Source of the DNA: Sesamum alatum
Lineage: Eukaryota; Streptophyta; Magnoliopsida; Lamiales; Pedaliaceae
Length of the DNA: 64,000 bases
Assembly: GCA_034509735.1 (NCBI GenBank)
Contig: JACGWO010000005.1
Location: 24,422,383 to 24,486,382 of the forward strand
Direction: 5' to 3'
Shown: positions 32,500 to 43,920 of the stretch, in pieces
Layout: each line of letters opens with the position of its first letter
How positions within the stretch are numbered: position 1 is the stretch's first letter
Notes under the pieces: model-generated
Seen by the model: only the letters and a program-made list of their open reading frames with translations
Databases searched by the model: none
Told to the model about the DNA's origin: nothing
Program-made: the position numbers and the translations under genes

Positions 32500-33200
32500 T
32501 CAGTACAGAATGCAGTCGTTTTTACACACATCAATTTTCTCAACAGGTAAACCCAAGTCTCTTATCAATTTTTTTATACTATAGCAATCGAGGGGCAGTT
32601 GATCGCCGAGCATTATACGATCAACCCACTGGCACAGTTGATCATATGTTCGCTTAGAAAAATTACCCTCAGCCTTGATATTCACCAAACCAGCAACTGT
32701 CGCCAACTATGATTGGGTGCAACCACTCCACAACGGTTGGTCGGTAGCGTGCACTACATTAAAAAAAATGGTATGAGAACCCTGACACATAATCATAGAG
32801 CCCAGCCCCGTACTATGAACTAGGACTGGCATCAGTAGGACAGGACCTCGTACCATCAACACACCCTCGTGGTAAGAAAAAAAGTAAGCCGGCCCGGCTA
32901 CATTATAAATTATCCTCTACGCCCAATCCATCTGTTGCTCATCCTAAATATGAATTACCCTCCTCCTGAATAGCTAGGGTTTTCTCCTCCTGCACTGGAG
33001 GGGCGGTCACAGTATTAAAGTACTCCTGCACCCTCTGCTCGCCATGCGAAGTCCAATTATAATATTCCAGTATAAACTCCCGCATATATAAGTCAAAAAT
33101 TGACCTCATCAGGTGTTTTGAACATTTCATTTTTGCACTTCAAACACAGGCACCTAATCTTATCTCTGTCCATATGTCTACGCTGACACTTAGCCCATTC
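32500..33200 (-). pseudogene. TNP2 transposase, N-terminal parts
   Basis: From 32706 the frame gives 'NFSKRTYDQLCQWVDRIMLGDQLPLDCYSIKKLIRDLGLPVEKIDVCKNDCILY', the start of the Transposase_21 domain. Further upstream (33130-32939) lies 'REFILEYYNWTSHGEQ', and near 33150 CPCxxC-like sequence, matching the transposase-associated N-terminal domain. An AT-rich stretch between may be an intron. Confidence 0.75.
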
Positions 33201-33259
33201 TATGAAGACGTAAAACCATCCTCAAACTCTGGCGTAAGACCCGCCCTATTCGGGAGGTT

Positions 33260-34194
33260 CTTCTATACATCCATCTTCTCAATTGCCTTAACATGATGAT
33301 CACTATATATACGCATACATATATATAATTATATTTCAACCTATAAAAATAAAAAACTATAATAATTAAACTGCATTTTATTTAACAAAAAAGGGTTAAA
33401 GTTGTTACCTGGTCAACCAACACAAGAGATCAACGGTAGCCGTTCCAAATAATGCAATTCTAGCTGATCAAGTGTATATGCACGAAAATCCGAAAGAGAT
33501 TGAGAGTGTGTATGGTTAATTAATTCTAGAAGAAATAAAATGAAATAAAAACTACATGCAACACACATATATATAAGACAATATGGATCGGCTTTTGGAA
33601 CGGCTTTTGGGGCGACAATATAGCCGTTGAAATATAACCGTTAGACTCATCCATTACTGAAACGGTCTTTGTAAAATAACATGGGTTTCGTATACAAGCC
33701 GTATAAATTGGAATGGCTTTAAGACCGGTTAGTTTGTATTACGTTATTAAATGGTTTTATATACGATAATTAGAATGGAGGTACTATTTTTTCCCGTGAT
33801 TGTTATAGAGTAAACTCAACCGTTCCAAAAACCATTGCAATTTTGAAATGGTCAAAAATATTGTACCGATATCTGTACCGGTCAAGTCATAGTATATATT
33901 TGGAAAGGCCTCTTATCCAGGTTTTGGAACGGTGTGTTTTCACATCAAGAGAAACCGTTACAAAGTTATATAGCAATGCCAAAGGCCGTTCCAACCTGTA
34001 TTTATGAATAGAACACTGTAGGAACGACCTTTGTATATATTTTGCCGTTTCAAAAATACGAAATTCATTCCACCAAAAACGTGACGTCAGCAAAGGTTTT
34101 TCGTTCCAAAATTGATACAAACGTTATTCATATCGTAACGGCCAATCGGCCGTTCCAATGAAGTTGTTACAAATTCCGCGGTTTTTTTATAGTG
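33260..34194 (-). repeat. CACTA 5' subterminal region and terminus
   Basis: There are more than a dozen direct and inverted copies of a ggaacggc-like unit between 33590 and 34160 (for example 33597, 33605, 33985 and 34140). The CACTA terminus follows at 34190-34194. The flanking bases 'aga' may be one copy of the 3-bp target duplication. 33260-33590 is AT-rich and featureless. Confidence 0.7.
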
Positions 34195-34514
34195 AGATAC
34201 AATATCTCGATATCCGCCTACCAAAATTGTCCAAAACTTCATCAAATATATTCTTTTGTCTGTTGAATCTTATCTAACAGTCTGATCAAAATTTTGACGG
34301 TCTGATTAGGTGATGCAGTACAACAATATAAGATGTCAGTTATATTTGTATAATACTAACAAATTTGAATATACAATTATAGTTCATATTGTGAATATGT
34401 ATCAATCTCCCGAAAATAATTTCATGTTTTCAATTGTCTTAATCCATATATTGTATACTTTGCTTCGCTCGTTAACGTGTCTGATACAAGTTTTTCATTA
34501 TTTTTGTTGGGGGG
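34195..34514. other. AT-rich spacer
   Basis: Nothing recognisable. It lies between the CACTA terminus and the 3' end of the LINE. Confidence 0.5.
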
Positions 34515-34635
34515 AAATGTAAACTTTCATATATATAAAGGTAGAGTACAAGTACAATAAGGCGGAATATCAGACTCGATAACGCGGCCGTAGACAGGGG
34601 AACACGACCGTGTTACGTACTATTACAACAAGAAA

Positions 34636-35619
34636 TCAACATCTAACCAAACACGACTGTGTGTTGATGGGTACACTACCGTGTAGTACACTGTTCCCAC
34701 GCAATTTTTCAAACGCTATAGGTAGCAACAACCTGCAACGAGGGGGGCTGGGGGTGCTAAGTATCATATTCCTGATCTGATCAATAATAATACCAGAAAG
34801 AACCTCAAGACTACGAAAGAGTTGTTGGAAGCGCCACAAGTTCCACTCAATCCACAAGTGATAGACAAGGCCGGCGATAAGGGAACGCTACGAGGCATTC
34901 AGCAGATGAGCACCTCGCCACCATCGGGATGCCCAAGGAATACCACACTGCCAATCAGCAAATGGCCAAGAAAATCGAACCTCCCTACGACACAATCGGA
35001 GGCAGGCTGCCGAGTATACACAGTCAAAGAATAGATGTTGGTGCTCTCCATCACCGTCATCCCACACAACAGATAGTGAGTACCCATATGTTGTAACCAA
35101 GGTTTTGTCCAAGGTGGACAGTCGCTCCTGAATAGCCAACCAAAGCAAAAACGAGTTCTGGGGGATCTTAACAGGTCCTCCAAGCAAGAGGTACCAATTC
35201 ACAGACGGAGGACATGGCCTGAAGAGCTCAAGGGCGGAGGATGTGAAGAAAGTCCCCCCATAGGCATTCCATAAAACTGCATCCGGGCCAGGCATAATAA
35301 GGTGGGCCGACTCCATGATCTACAGAACCGCAAAGGACCTCGCCCCTAGGCAGTCCCAATTCCCATCATGAATGACCTCCTGCAACAAAGTCCCCTCATG
35401 CAAACTGGAAACCAGTGGACCACGAGGGTAGTGGGCGAGGAGGACGCCCCGAGGGTGCCACGAGTCCTGCCAGAGCAAAATATGGGCACCATCACTAATC
35501 CTGAACGTGATCCCGCTTCTGAATTCATCCCGGATTTTCAAGATCTGCTTCCAACTCCATGACCCTGAAGTGGGACAAACCACCCAAATAGACTTCCGCC
35601 GTAAGCAATAGGCCCTCAC
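34636..35619 (-). pseudogene. LINE C-terminal region with zf-RVT
   Basis: The frames give 'FRISDGAHILLWQDSWHPRGVL' (35400-35530) and 'NSFLLWLAIQERLSTLDKTL' (near 35130). Then comes 'HLFFDCVYSA', the zf-RVT zinc-binding region of plant LINE ORF2. The tail near 34800 ('LWIEWNLWRFQ') is also family-typical. Two frameshifts separate the parts. Confidence 0.82.
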
Positions 35620-35678
35620 CCATCAGACCCACAAGGAGCTAGATTGTATGTGAACAATATTCCACAGGTTTCGGCTAA

Positions 35679-36263
35679 TCAAAACTTTGTTAAAAGGGTA
35701 GACGGTTGGATACCTAATCCCCCACACGCAACAGGGAAACACACCGTGGACCAGGCCACCTTAGCCATGCCTGTCCCGTGGTGCCCCCACCAAAGGAAGG
35801 TACACAGCCGCATCTCAATCTCACGTATCACCCCCTTAGGCAATAAGAAGACCATAGCCCAATAGATATACATACCAGAAAGGACTGTCCGAATGAGTTG
35901 GACATGGCCCGTAAAAGAGAGCGATCGAGAACCCCAAGAGTGAATGCGGGCATCCAATGTATCAAGCAAAGGCAGACAATCTCCAATGTTGATCTTGGTT
36001 GTGATCAAAGGCACCCCCCAAAACCGGATAGGGAACGTGCCTAGGGGGTAGCCCAAGATCTCCTGGAGTGACTGAACGTTACCCCCCGCTTTAGAGAAGA
36101 AGATCAGGCTCTTGTGCATATTAGTATGCAACCTCGACCAGTCTAGGAACTCTGCAAGCCCCTGCCGTATGACCAACAACGAGACCTCATCTACCTCACA
36201 AAAAACCAAAAGGTCATCAGCAAACGTAATCATAAACAACTGAAGCTCCACGCATCGCCAACG
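35679..36263 (-). pseudogene. LINE reverse transcriptase, FADD box to thumb
   Basis: This continues after one break, with 'ITFADDLLVFCEVDEVSL' (catalytic FADD). 'LGYPLGTFPIRFWGVPLITTKINIGDCLPLLD' and 'GMYIYWAMVFLLPKGVIREIEMRLCTFLW' follow, the connector typical of plant LINEs. There are few stops, so decay is modest. Confidence 0.88.
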
Positions 36264-37063
36264 CTAGCGAAATCCTGAGGCTGACTCAATCTGAACCTTG
36301 AGCCCCGCATGCAAGAGCTCCATGACTAGTACAAACAGATACGGAGACAGAGGGTCCCCCTGCCTCAATCCCCGGGCCCCCTCAAACCATCCCCCCGACT
36401 GGCTATTAATAAAGATAGAGTAGGACACCGAGCAAATATACTGCTCAACCCACCTCACAAACGTTTCATGAAAGCCAAATAACCGCAATGCAGCAAGCAA
36501 ACGGTCCCAATCGACCGTGTCATAGGCTTTACACAAGTCAATCTTAATGGCACATCGTTTAGGGAGGTGAACCTGATTATACCCATATAAGAGATCATGT
36601 GCCAGCATGATATTCTCACTAATGCGCCTGCCCCTAATGAAGGCATTCTGGCTCTCATCCACTAGTTTCTGCAGCACTCCCTTCATGCAGCCTACTAATA
36701 CCTTTGCAATGACTTTGTAGAGGATATTGCAACATGAGATGGGATGGAAATCTGCCAGAGTAGTCGCCGCTTGAACTTTTGGGACCAAAGATATCAAGCT
36801 GACATTCACCTGCCGTAACAGGCGACCCGAGACAAAGAATTTGCGTGTCGCTGCAACCACATCATCCCCCACCACCGGCCAAGCCGCCTTGAAAAACTTA
36901 ACCGAGTAACCATCAGGGCCAGATGCCTTATTGTCATCAATAGAGAAGACTGCACTCTTGATCTCATCTGGGTGTACAGGCCGTGCCATCTCCCCCGCCT
37001 CTTCCGCCGTGAGGGTGCCCCCGGTATAAAAGCTCTCAACAGCTCCAAGTCAATAGCCTGGTA
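36264..37063 (-). pseudogene. LINE reverse transcriptase, fingers and palm
   Basis: An almost uninterrupted frame has 'HPDEIKSAVFSIDDNKASGPDGYSVKFFKAAWPVVGDDVV', 'LADFHPISCCNILYKVIAKVL', 'QNAFIRGRRISENIMLAHDLLYGY', 'CAIKIDLCKAYDTVDWDRLL' (catalytic Asp) and 'GLRQGDPLSPYLFVLVMELL'. This is the non-LTR RVT_1 pattern. The frame continues upstream of the Met at 36989 as '..ESFYTGGTLTAEEAGEMARPV', so that Met is internal and not a true start. Confidence 0.9.
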
Positions 37064-37650
37064 TGAAAATAATTTTTTATTTATTTTCTTGATAAATGAA
37101 TTATTATTTGGAATTTTATTAGGAATAGTTTTACAAAAAATAGGAATGGTCATTGGAACAAACATTGTTTATAACTTTTAGAATGATCATAGGAGCGGTA
37201 TTTTATATGGGCACACAAGGTCATGGTTAAAACGGTGTCATTTTTTTGTTCAAAAATGGTGTCTTCCTAGGGACAAAATGACGTCGTTTTGTCAGTTAGG
37301 AACGGTCATAGTATTACATTTACCGTTTCAAAATTTTAATATATAAAGGGTACTTAGTAGATTTTTCCCCACTCTCTGTAATTATGATTTTTGTAATTTG
37401 TCTGATGCTCCACCACCTCTCCCCCATGTCGATTTTTTTTTTCTATAAATGTAGTTTGTTGATTAGGATAGTATTTTTTTTAAAAAAAATTAATGATTTC
37501 TCTAAATGTATGATTTGCAATGTATGTTGTAAATATGTAATTTATGATTTACAATATGTAAATATTTGCATAATTACTTGCAATGTATGATTTCTGTAAA
37601 TGTATGAAATGAAATATTGTTGGAATTTCTTTGAATTTTCTATATTTTTT
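37064..37650. other. AT-rich DNA with CACTA-like gaacggt motifs
   Basis: Scattered aggaacggt/accgtttc units (near 37190, 37300, 37322) resemble the subterminal units at 33590-34160 and 38600-39430. No coding potential was seen. Confidence 0.45.
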
Positions 37651-38225
37651 CAGAATTTTTCAAAACATAGGATTTTCTGAAAATTAAGTAATTTTTATAA
37701 AAATTGGAAAATTATTTGGAAATTTTCTGTATTTTTTTTTCAGATTTTTTCTGTAATTTGTAAGATTTTTTCTGAATTTAGAATTTTTTTTAAATTATGT
37801 AATTTTAAAAAAGTCTAAAAATTTCCAGAATTTTACTGTATTTTGTCAGAATTTTTCTGTAAACTTTAAGATTTTTTCTGAAATTATGATTTTCTTTAAA
37901 ATTAAGTAATTTTATAAAAATCATAAATTTTCAGAATCTTTTTGTATTTTTTTCAGATTTTTTTTTTGTAATTTTTTAAATTTTTTTTATGAATTTAGGA
38001 TTTTCTGAAAATTAAGTAATTTCATAAAAAACTGAAAATTTTCAGAATTTTTTCTGTATTTTTCCAAGATTTTTTTTGTAATTTGAAGAATTTTTCTGAA
38101 TTAAGGATTTTCTGAAAAGTAAGTAATTTTATAAAAATCCAATAATTATTTGAAATTTTTCTGTATTTTTCCAATTTTTTTCTAAATTTAGGATTTTCTG
38201 AAAATTATGTAATTTTATGTTGATG
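37651..38225. repeat. tandem repeat, period about 107 bp, AT-rich
   Basis: About five and a half degenerate copies. Unit starts (cagaattttt / cagatttttt / caagattttt) lie near 37651, 37741, 37847, 37954, 38065 and 38172. Each unit holds gattttctgaaaattaag and ttttctgtatttt. Confidence 0.8.
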
Positions 38226-38584
38226 TAAGATTTTACGTAATTTTTTATGTATTTTTAGGAAAATTTTGGAATTTAGTATATATTTTAGAAAATAATTATT
38301 AAAATATATATATTTATATTTATACATACTATAAGCATAAGAATATAGAAAAATATAGGAATAAGGATTTCGAAGAAATATAGAAAAATTACATTAATTA
38401 GGATAATTTAAAATTTTCAATAATTAGATTAGTCACATAATTATTAGAATATTTAGATAATTATTAGAAAATTTTGATAACTAGAATAATAATGAAATTT
38501 GGGAAAATTATAATTATTAAAAAAATTTATTACTTTCATTATTTATCCACAGTGTTTGTGTGGATAGTATCAAAACTGTATCTA

Positions 38585-39431
38585 ATTTATGTGGACAGTT
38601 CCAAAAAATATACAAGAAAAAAAAACATAATTTCCATTCCAAATAGGAAAAAGTGTTCCAAAAACACGAATTTCATTTGTTGGTGGTCAGACATATTTAG
38701 GAACGATTTTTGGAAAAGTAGTACAAAATCCGTTGCTACGTAGGAAGGGTCTAAACAAATCGTTCCAAATATTTAATCACACCGTCTATTACGACGGAAG
38801 GGCACCCGTTCCATGACCGTTCTAAATATTTAAGCACACCGTCGATTCAACTTAATAATTCGAGAGCCCATATCTTGTTTACTATGGTTAGAAATTATTA
38901 GAATAGATGACGGGCAAGCCAATTGTTGAAAAAAAGGTTAAGATTAAGTAGATTTGTGTTCTCTTGAACACACTTCAACCAATTTCAGTGAAAACATAGT
39001 GCATTTATGTGGACAGTTCCAAAAAATGTACACAAAAATAAAAAAAAAATAAAAAAAATCCGTTCCAAATAGAAAAAAGTGTTCCAAAAACACGAATTTC
39101 ATTTGTTGGTGGGCAGACGTATTTAGGAACGATTTTTGGAAAAGTAGTACAAAATCGGTTGCTACATAGGAAGGGTCTAAACAAACAGTTCCAAATATTT
39201 AATCACACCGTCTATTACGACGGAAGGGCACCCGTTCCATGACCGTTCTAAATATTTAAGCATACCATCGATTCAACTTAATAATTCGAGAGCCTATATC
39301 TTGTTTACTATGATTAGAAATTATTAGAATAGATGACCGACAAGCCAATTGTTGAAAAAAAGGTTAAGATTAAGTAGATTTGTGTTCTCTTAAACACACT
39401 TCAACCAATTTCAGTGAAAACATAGTGCATT
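38585..39431. repeat. 418-bp tandem duplication with CACTA-like motifs
   Basis: Copy one (38585-39002) and copy two (39003-39431) start atttatgtggacagttccaa and end acatagtgcattt. Only scattered substitutions and a short A-rich length change separate them, so the duplication is recent. Both contain cgttcc/ggaacg units like the CACTA subterminal repeats. Confidence 0.9.
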
Positions 39432-39521
39432 TGTCAGGTAAATATACGACCTACCCATACTTAAATTACAAATCTATACAGAGAATAATCACTTTTAATA
39501 TTATTTCTAAAATTATTTCTA

Positions 39522-40911
39522 AGTTAAATACAGTTGTCACCCCTACAGTATTCACTCCATATCTTTCTTTTCTTTTTTTTTTTGACTGGAAAAGAAAAAT
39601 ATTTTATAACCGAATGCTCACAGAACATAGGAACCAATACAGAAATTCGTCCACACAAACAGGAACTACAAAGGAAATGGAAAGCAACAGATCACTCTTC
39701 ATCCCTTCACTCCTCGTCTAGTAACCATGAATTCTCTAAGTATCCACCCCATATCAATTACCCCCTAAAGTATTAAAACTTTAAAAAAATCCATTGACCC
39801 TCTAACTCCTTCGATTTTTAAGTTTGAAAAGTCCATTTTATCTTTACAGAAAGTTAATTTCTTAAAGAAAAATTAAAAGAATTTTTATAATACCTAAACC
39901 ACTCTTTTTTTTAAACTTTGACTAATTTTAGTTTCACTTGTTAATCGAGCTCTTTTTATTTTTATAATCCTAAAGTTTTTGGAGCTCATTTTATTTCAGT
40001 TTCACTTATTTGTCAAACCAAATTAAAAATATTATACATGCATATAATTATCATATTTATATCATTACTATATATATAAATATATATTAATCATATATAT
40101 TTTTAATTTAGTTTGACAAACAAGTTATACTAAAATAAAATGAGCTCCAAGTACTAAAATTACGAAAATAAAAAGAGCTCAATAAACAAGTGAAACATTA
40201 GACAGAGCTCAACAAAGGGTGATTTTAGTATTTTAGAGATTCATTTAAAAAAAAAATTCACAAAGCAATTTTTAGTAAGGGTAAAATAGACTTTTAGAAG
40301 TTTGGGGGGGGGGGGGGGTTAAGGTTCTAATACTTTAAGGGGGTAATTAATGTAGGGTGGATACTTTAGGAATGGTAACTGTATCCAACCCTATAATAAA
40401 AGATAGTGGGAATCTTAACTGACTCATTACTTATATTTATTTGTATTTATATATATATATATTTTTTTTTTACTTAAACAAATATACAATTAATAAAATC
40501 GAAAGGGCTGATGAATTAATAAAAAAAATATACAACTAATATATATTTGTAATATATATATATATATATGATAATTATATGCATGTATAAATTTATTCTT
40601 CATTTGCATGGTTTGACAAATAAGTGAAATTAAAATAAAATGACCTCCAAATACTTTAGAATTATAAAAATAAAAAGAGCTCAATGAACAAGTGAAACTA
40701 GAATTAGACAAAACTTCGATAAAGAGTGGTTTTGGTATTTTAAAAATCTTTAATTTTTTTAAGAAGCAAATTTTACTAAGGGTAAAATGGATATTTTAAG
40801 TTTAGAAATTAAAGGATTTAGAAGATTAGGGTTCTTATTGAAGGTTTTAATACTTTAGGGGGATAATTGATGTGTGATGAATACTTCAAGGATAGTAAAT
40901 GTATTTAACTC
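39522..40911. mobile_element. Mutator-like foldback element, outer copy
   Basis: The termini agttaaatac (39522) and gtatttaact (40901-40910) are perfect inverted repeats. The 9-bp direct repeat ttatttcta flanks them (39513-39521 and 40912-40920). The right arm (40600-40910) is homologous to the right arm of the inner element. The left arm is mostly gone after 39556. A 9-bp duplication suits the Mutator superfamily. No transposase is encoded. Confidence 0.72.
39720..40380. mobile_element. foldback MITE, inner copy
   Basis: This is a nearly complete palindrome about 660 bases long. The left arm (agtaaccat..ctaagtatccacc..attaccccctaaagtatt) is matched inverted by the right arm ending ..ggatactttaggaatggtaact. 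The centre lies near 40050. A run of 16 G at about 40303-40318 sits in the right arm. It belongs to the same family as the outer copy that contains it. Confidence 0.78.
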
Positions 40912-41013
40912 TTATTTCTAACCCCAAAATGTTACAAAGTTTTTCCTACCTTTACAAATCGCTTTGCCTCAACTATTCAAAAGAATAAGAACCCTAAGCA
41001 TTCTATATAATTA

Positions 41014-41668
41014 CACTAGCAGCTAACGCATGCGGTATTCACGTCCATAATTTTTTAAATGTAAGTCAAGGCAAATACAAAAAAAATTTTAATTATAAAC
41101 AAAATTAGACTATATATTCGTAACTTTTAAATATTGTGATGGATTCATCCATTTATAGTTATAATGAGTTCACATAAAAGCATCGACTTTCTATATATTA
41201 TTTTGTGTTGTTGGTGAACAATTAGTGGTTTTTCTAATTTGATTTTTTCTTCGTAACTCTATTTTTGTTTCTTGAATAAAAGACAAAGATTTTTTTTTTG
41301 TTTACTTTCTTTCTCTTAATTATTTTTTCAACTTTCTTCAGTCGATGGAGAAGATAGAGGAAATTAATTCAAAATAAAAGTCAAAGAATTTGAATTTAAG
41401 CTAGCAACAATAAAAACTGAGGGTAAAAACTTTTATTTTGCAAAATATTTAGTAGAAGTAAAGGATAATTGCAGAGATGGTACTAATAGAAATTTTATAT
41501 AATTTTCGGATAAAGGGAAAAATAAAAGTGCTATTAGAAAGAGGAAAATATACGGGATTAAAGGATTTTATTCAACTTTATTTTGTTTAGAATTATAAGA
41601 ATTTATATACTTGTCCTGACTTACACTTAAAAATTGTGCATTCGAGGACCGCACGCGTTTGCTGGTGG
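41014..41668. mobile_element. inverted-repeat element, about 650 bp
   Basis: The left end, cactagcagctaacgcatgcggt followed by ..tttaaatgtaagtca, is matched inverted by the right end tgacttacacttaaaaa..accgcacgcgtttgctggtgg. The matching spans about 58 bases at each end. No target duplication or coding was found. The palindromic core near the ends also recalls a Helitron 3' hairpin, so the class is uncertain. Confidence 0.55.
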
Positions 41669-42608
41669 TATCTACGAATTGATGAATTCCATCACAATAT
41701 TTAGGCACAAAATGTCAAAACTGTGAAAAACCTCTACAAATGAACTATTATTACCAACAACAAACATAATCTACATAATTAATAAGGAAAAGAAAAAAAT
41801 GGTAAAGCAAAATTTTTCACATTTTATGCTACTCCTTAAAATTTAAAGGTAGAAGAAACCAAATTTGAGAATGTCTCACTGCCATTCAAATCGCATAACT
41901 TGAATAATTGAAAATACATTTATGAAAAAACAATTTATCATATGAAAGTGGTAATAAACAGAACCTTGTTCAAAAAATAGGTAAATTAAAAATAACTTTT
42001 AGTTTATAACTGTATTAACAATTACATCTATTAATTTTTATCTATAACAATTATAACCAAAAACATATAAAATTTATCAAAATTAATTTAAAAACAACTT
42101 TAATAGATGTAATTGCTAAATCTATTAATAGATATAAATTGTTAAAATTTGTTATAATTAACAATTGTTAACGAATTAATTAAAAAATTATAACATAATA
42201 ATTACATTATTAAAAGTTCTAATAGTATTTTCTTAATTAATAGAGGAGATAAGTGGTTCATCTACCATAAAATAAGAGTTTTTTCCTTTTTTTTTTTTAA
42301 GAATGATGGTTAATGAGAACATGGAAGTTAATAAGAGCATATCAGGTAGTTTGAAAATTTGGTATGAGAACTACCACTATTATGCTGAATTTCTATTTTT
42401 GCCCTCCACAAATTATAGATTTCACTTTATAAAAAGAAATATGAAAATGAATATGCAAAAGCAAAGGATAAATTTTGTAAAATGCCTAAAATAACTTTCA
42501 TTCTAGACACAAAAGGGTCTTTCTTTTTATAATTAGTATAGATGTATATACACATATCATTCTATTTTATGTATATATATATATATATTGTATATTATCT
42601 CTATACAT
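41669..42608. other. AT-rich intergenic DNA
   Basis: No gene. There are poly-A/T stretches and short open frames without family resemblance. Confidence 0.5.
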
Positions 42609-42915
42609 CACTACAAGAAATATAACATTTAACATGATCAGTTGTCATATAGAGTTAATAATAAATAGCTGTAGCAAATAGTCATTGACTGCGACCACGC
42701 AATGATTGTCGGCCGTGGTTTTTGCGAGGGTGGCTAAAATATTTCTCATGGCAAATGTTTTTAGTATGGCTCTTAACTATGAGTAATAATTTTTTCATGA
42801 TGGAAAAGCTATTTTTTTGCATCGATTTTATTTAACTACGATTAACAATAGTTATTTACCATAATTTTTAATCATAGCTATTAATATTGTAGCCAATAGT
42901 CATTTTTTTCTAGAG
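42609..42915. mobile_element. short non-autonomous CACTA element
   Basis: It starts CACTACAAGAAATAT and ends in the complement of CTCTAGAAAAAAATG, 11 of 15 bases paired. The 3-bp direct repeat cat (42606-42608 and 42916-42918) flanks it. Inside are agctatgattaaca-like subterminal units. Length 307 bases, no coding. Confidence 0.6.
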
Positions 42916-42950
42916 CATGTATATTTTAAATTTTTATATTAATTAAAAAT

Positions 42951-43208
42951 AAAGTAAACTTCATCAACGCCCCTAAAGTTAGGTTTAATTATAGAAACAC
43001 TCCATATCCTTTAAAAAATTACAAGTATATTCTCCTTGATATTACAATTGTAATTTATATCCGTACATCCTCAAGGCAAAAAATTACACAAACACCCCTT
43101 AATGAAAATTAATCGACACCCCTTTAAAGATATACTTATAATTTTACAAAGATTAGAAAATATTTGTGTAGACCTAATTTCAAGGGATCACAATGTAATT
43201 TACCCTTT
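42951..43208. repeat. probable MITE with degenerate terminal repeats
   Basis: The left sequence gtaaacttcatcaacgcccc pairs loosely with the right end ..gggatcacaatgtaatttac. The style (alternating 'no effect' AT-rich DNA with CCCC-containing ends) matches the better element at 44704-45126. Confidence 0.4.
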
Positions 43209-43540
43209 CAAAATATGTTATAAAGCTATGTCTTTCAACCATTGTACTCGTAGTAACAATACATATAATAATTCAAAACTTTGATGTTTACATTAACTTC
43301 TAATCAAACAAATTTATATAAAAAGACATTTATTTTTTAAAAAACAAAAAAAGATCTCGCGGACAGCAAAACACGCTTTATATTCTTTAATTCATTTCTT
43401 CATAACTCAATCATAAAAAAATGTTTCCCAAAATTCTGTGTAAAAAAAATCCAAGTTTGTATTTTATGTTATAATTTAGAAAGGCAACAAAGAACCATAT
43501 TTCTTGAACCAAGTATTAAAACCATAATATAGATAACAGG

Positions 43541-43920
43541 CACTACAAGAAAAAGGAATACGAGAGATAAAATAATAAGTGGTAATATTTACTATCAGTA
43601 ATTATATATTTTAATTGACAAAAATTATATTTTGTCACTGTACTGATTTCTATAATTTTAATAGTAACAATATTCATGTAAAAGTCGCCACCAACAATAG
43701 TTAGTAACAAAAGAATTATGCACAGTATTGTAACTGTAAAGAATTAGTGACACATGTAAAATAACAATAGAGTAATAATCAATTTTATTTGGATCATCAC
43801 TTTATATCTGTCACTAATTATTTATATTGCAATTTTATGTACAATTTTTGTTACTAAATAAATATATTATGATAAGATTAAAATTATTATCACTTAATAT
43901 ATATATATATATATATTTAT
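43541..43920. repeat. CACTA-type terminus with subterminal repeats
   Basis: CACTACAAGAAAAAGGAAT at 43541 is a canonical CACTA end. The following 330 bases hold repeated agtaac/gtcact units in both orientations (for example 43637, 43671, 43704, 43748, 43833). No opposite end was found. Confidence 0.5.

Larger units (their letters stand above)
30650..34194 (-). mobile_element. CACTA (En/Spm) transposon, 5' half
   Basis: The minus strand carries pieces of a TNP2-type transposase in the right order. The right edge ends in tagtg at 34190-34194, which gives the terminus CACTATAAAAAAACCGCGG. The 600 bases inside that edge are crowded with ggaacggc/gccgttcc units, the subterminal repeats at which CACTA transposases bind. 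The opposite terminus is missing: coding sequence runs straight into the element C LTR near 30650. It is therefore a truncated, inactive copy. Confidence 0.8.
34515..37063 (-). mobile_element. LINE (non-LTR retrotransposon), 5'-truncated
   Basis: About 2.5 kb of distinctly GC-richer DNA is set in AT-rich surroundings. The minus strand encodes the C-terminal half of a plant L1-type ORF2: reverse transcriptase, connector and zf-RVT domain. The endonuclease is missing. Homology stops near 37063 ('AIDLELL'), typical of 5' truncation during target-primed insertion. The 3' end lies near 34515, without a clear poly(A). Confidence 0.85.

Noticed and set aside
34888..35865. Plus-strand frames within the LINE
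   Set aside because: They are shadows of the minus-strand LINE ORF2, which shows the conserved RT and zf-RVT motifs.
38990..39432. CACTATG-like sequence on the minus strand as a CACTA terminus
   Set aside because: The following bases (TTTTCACTGAAATTGG) do not resemble the terminus at 34194, it occurs inside a tandem duplication, and there is no partner end.
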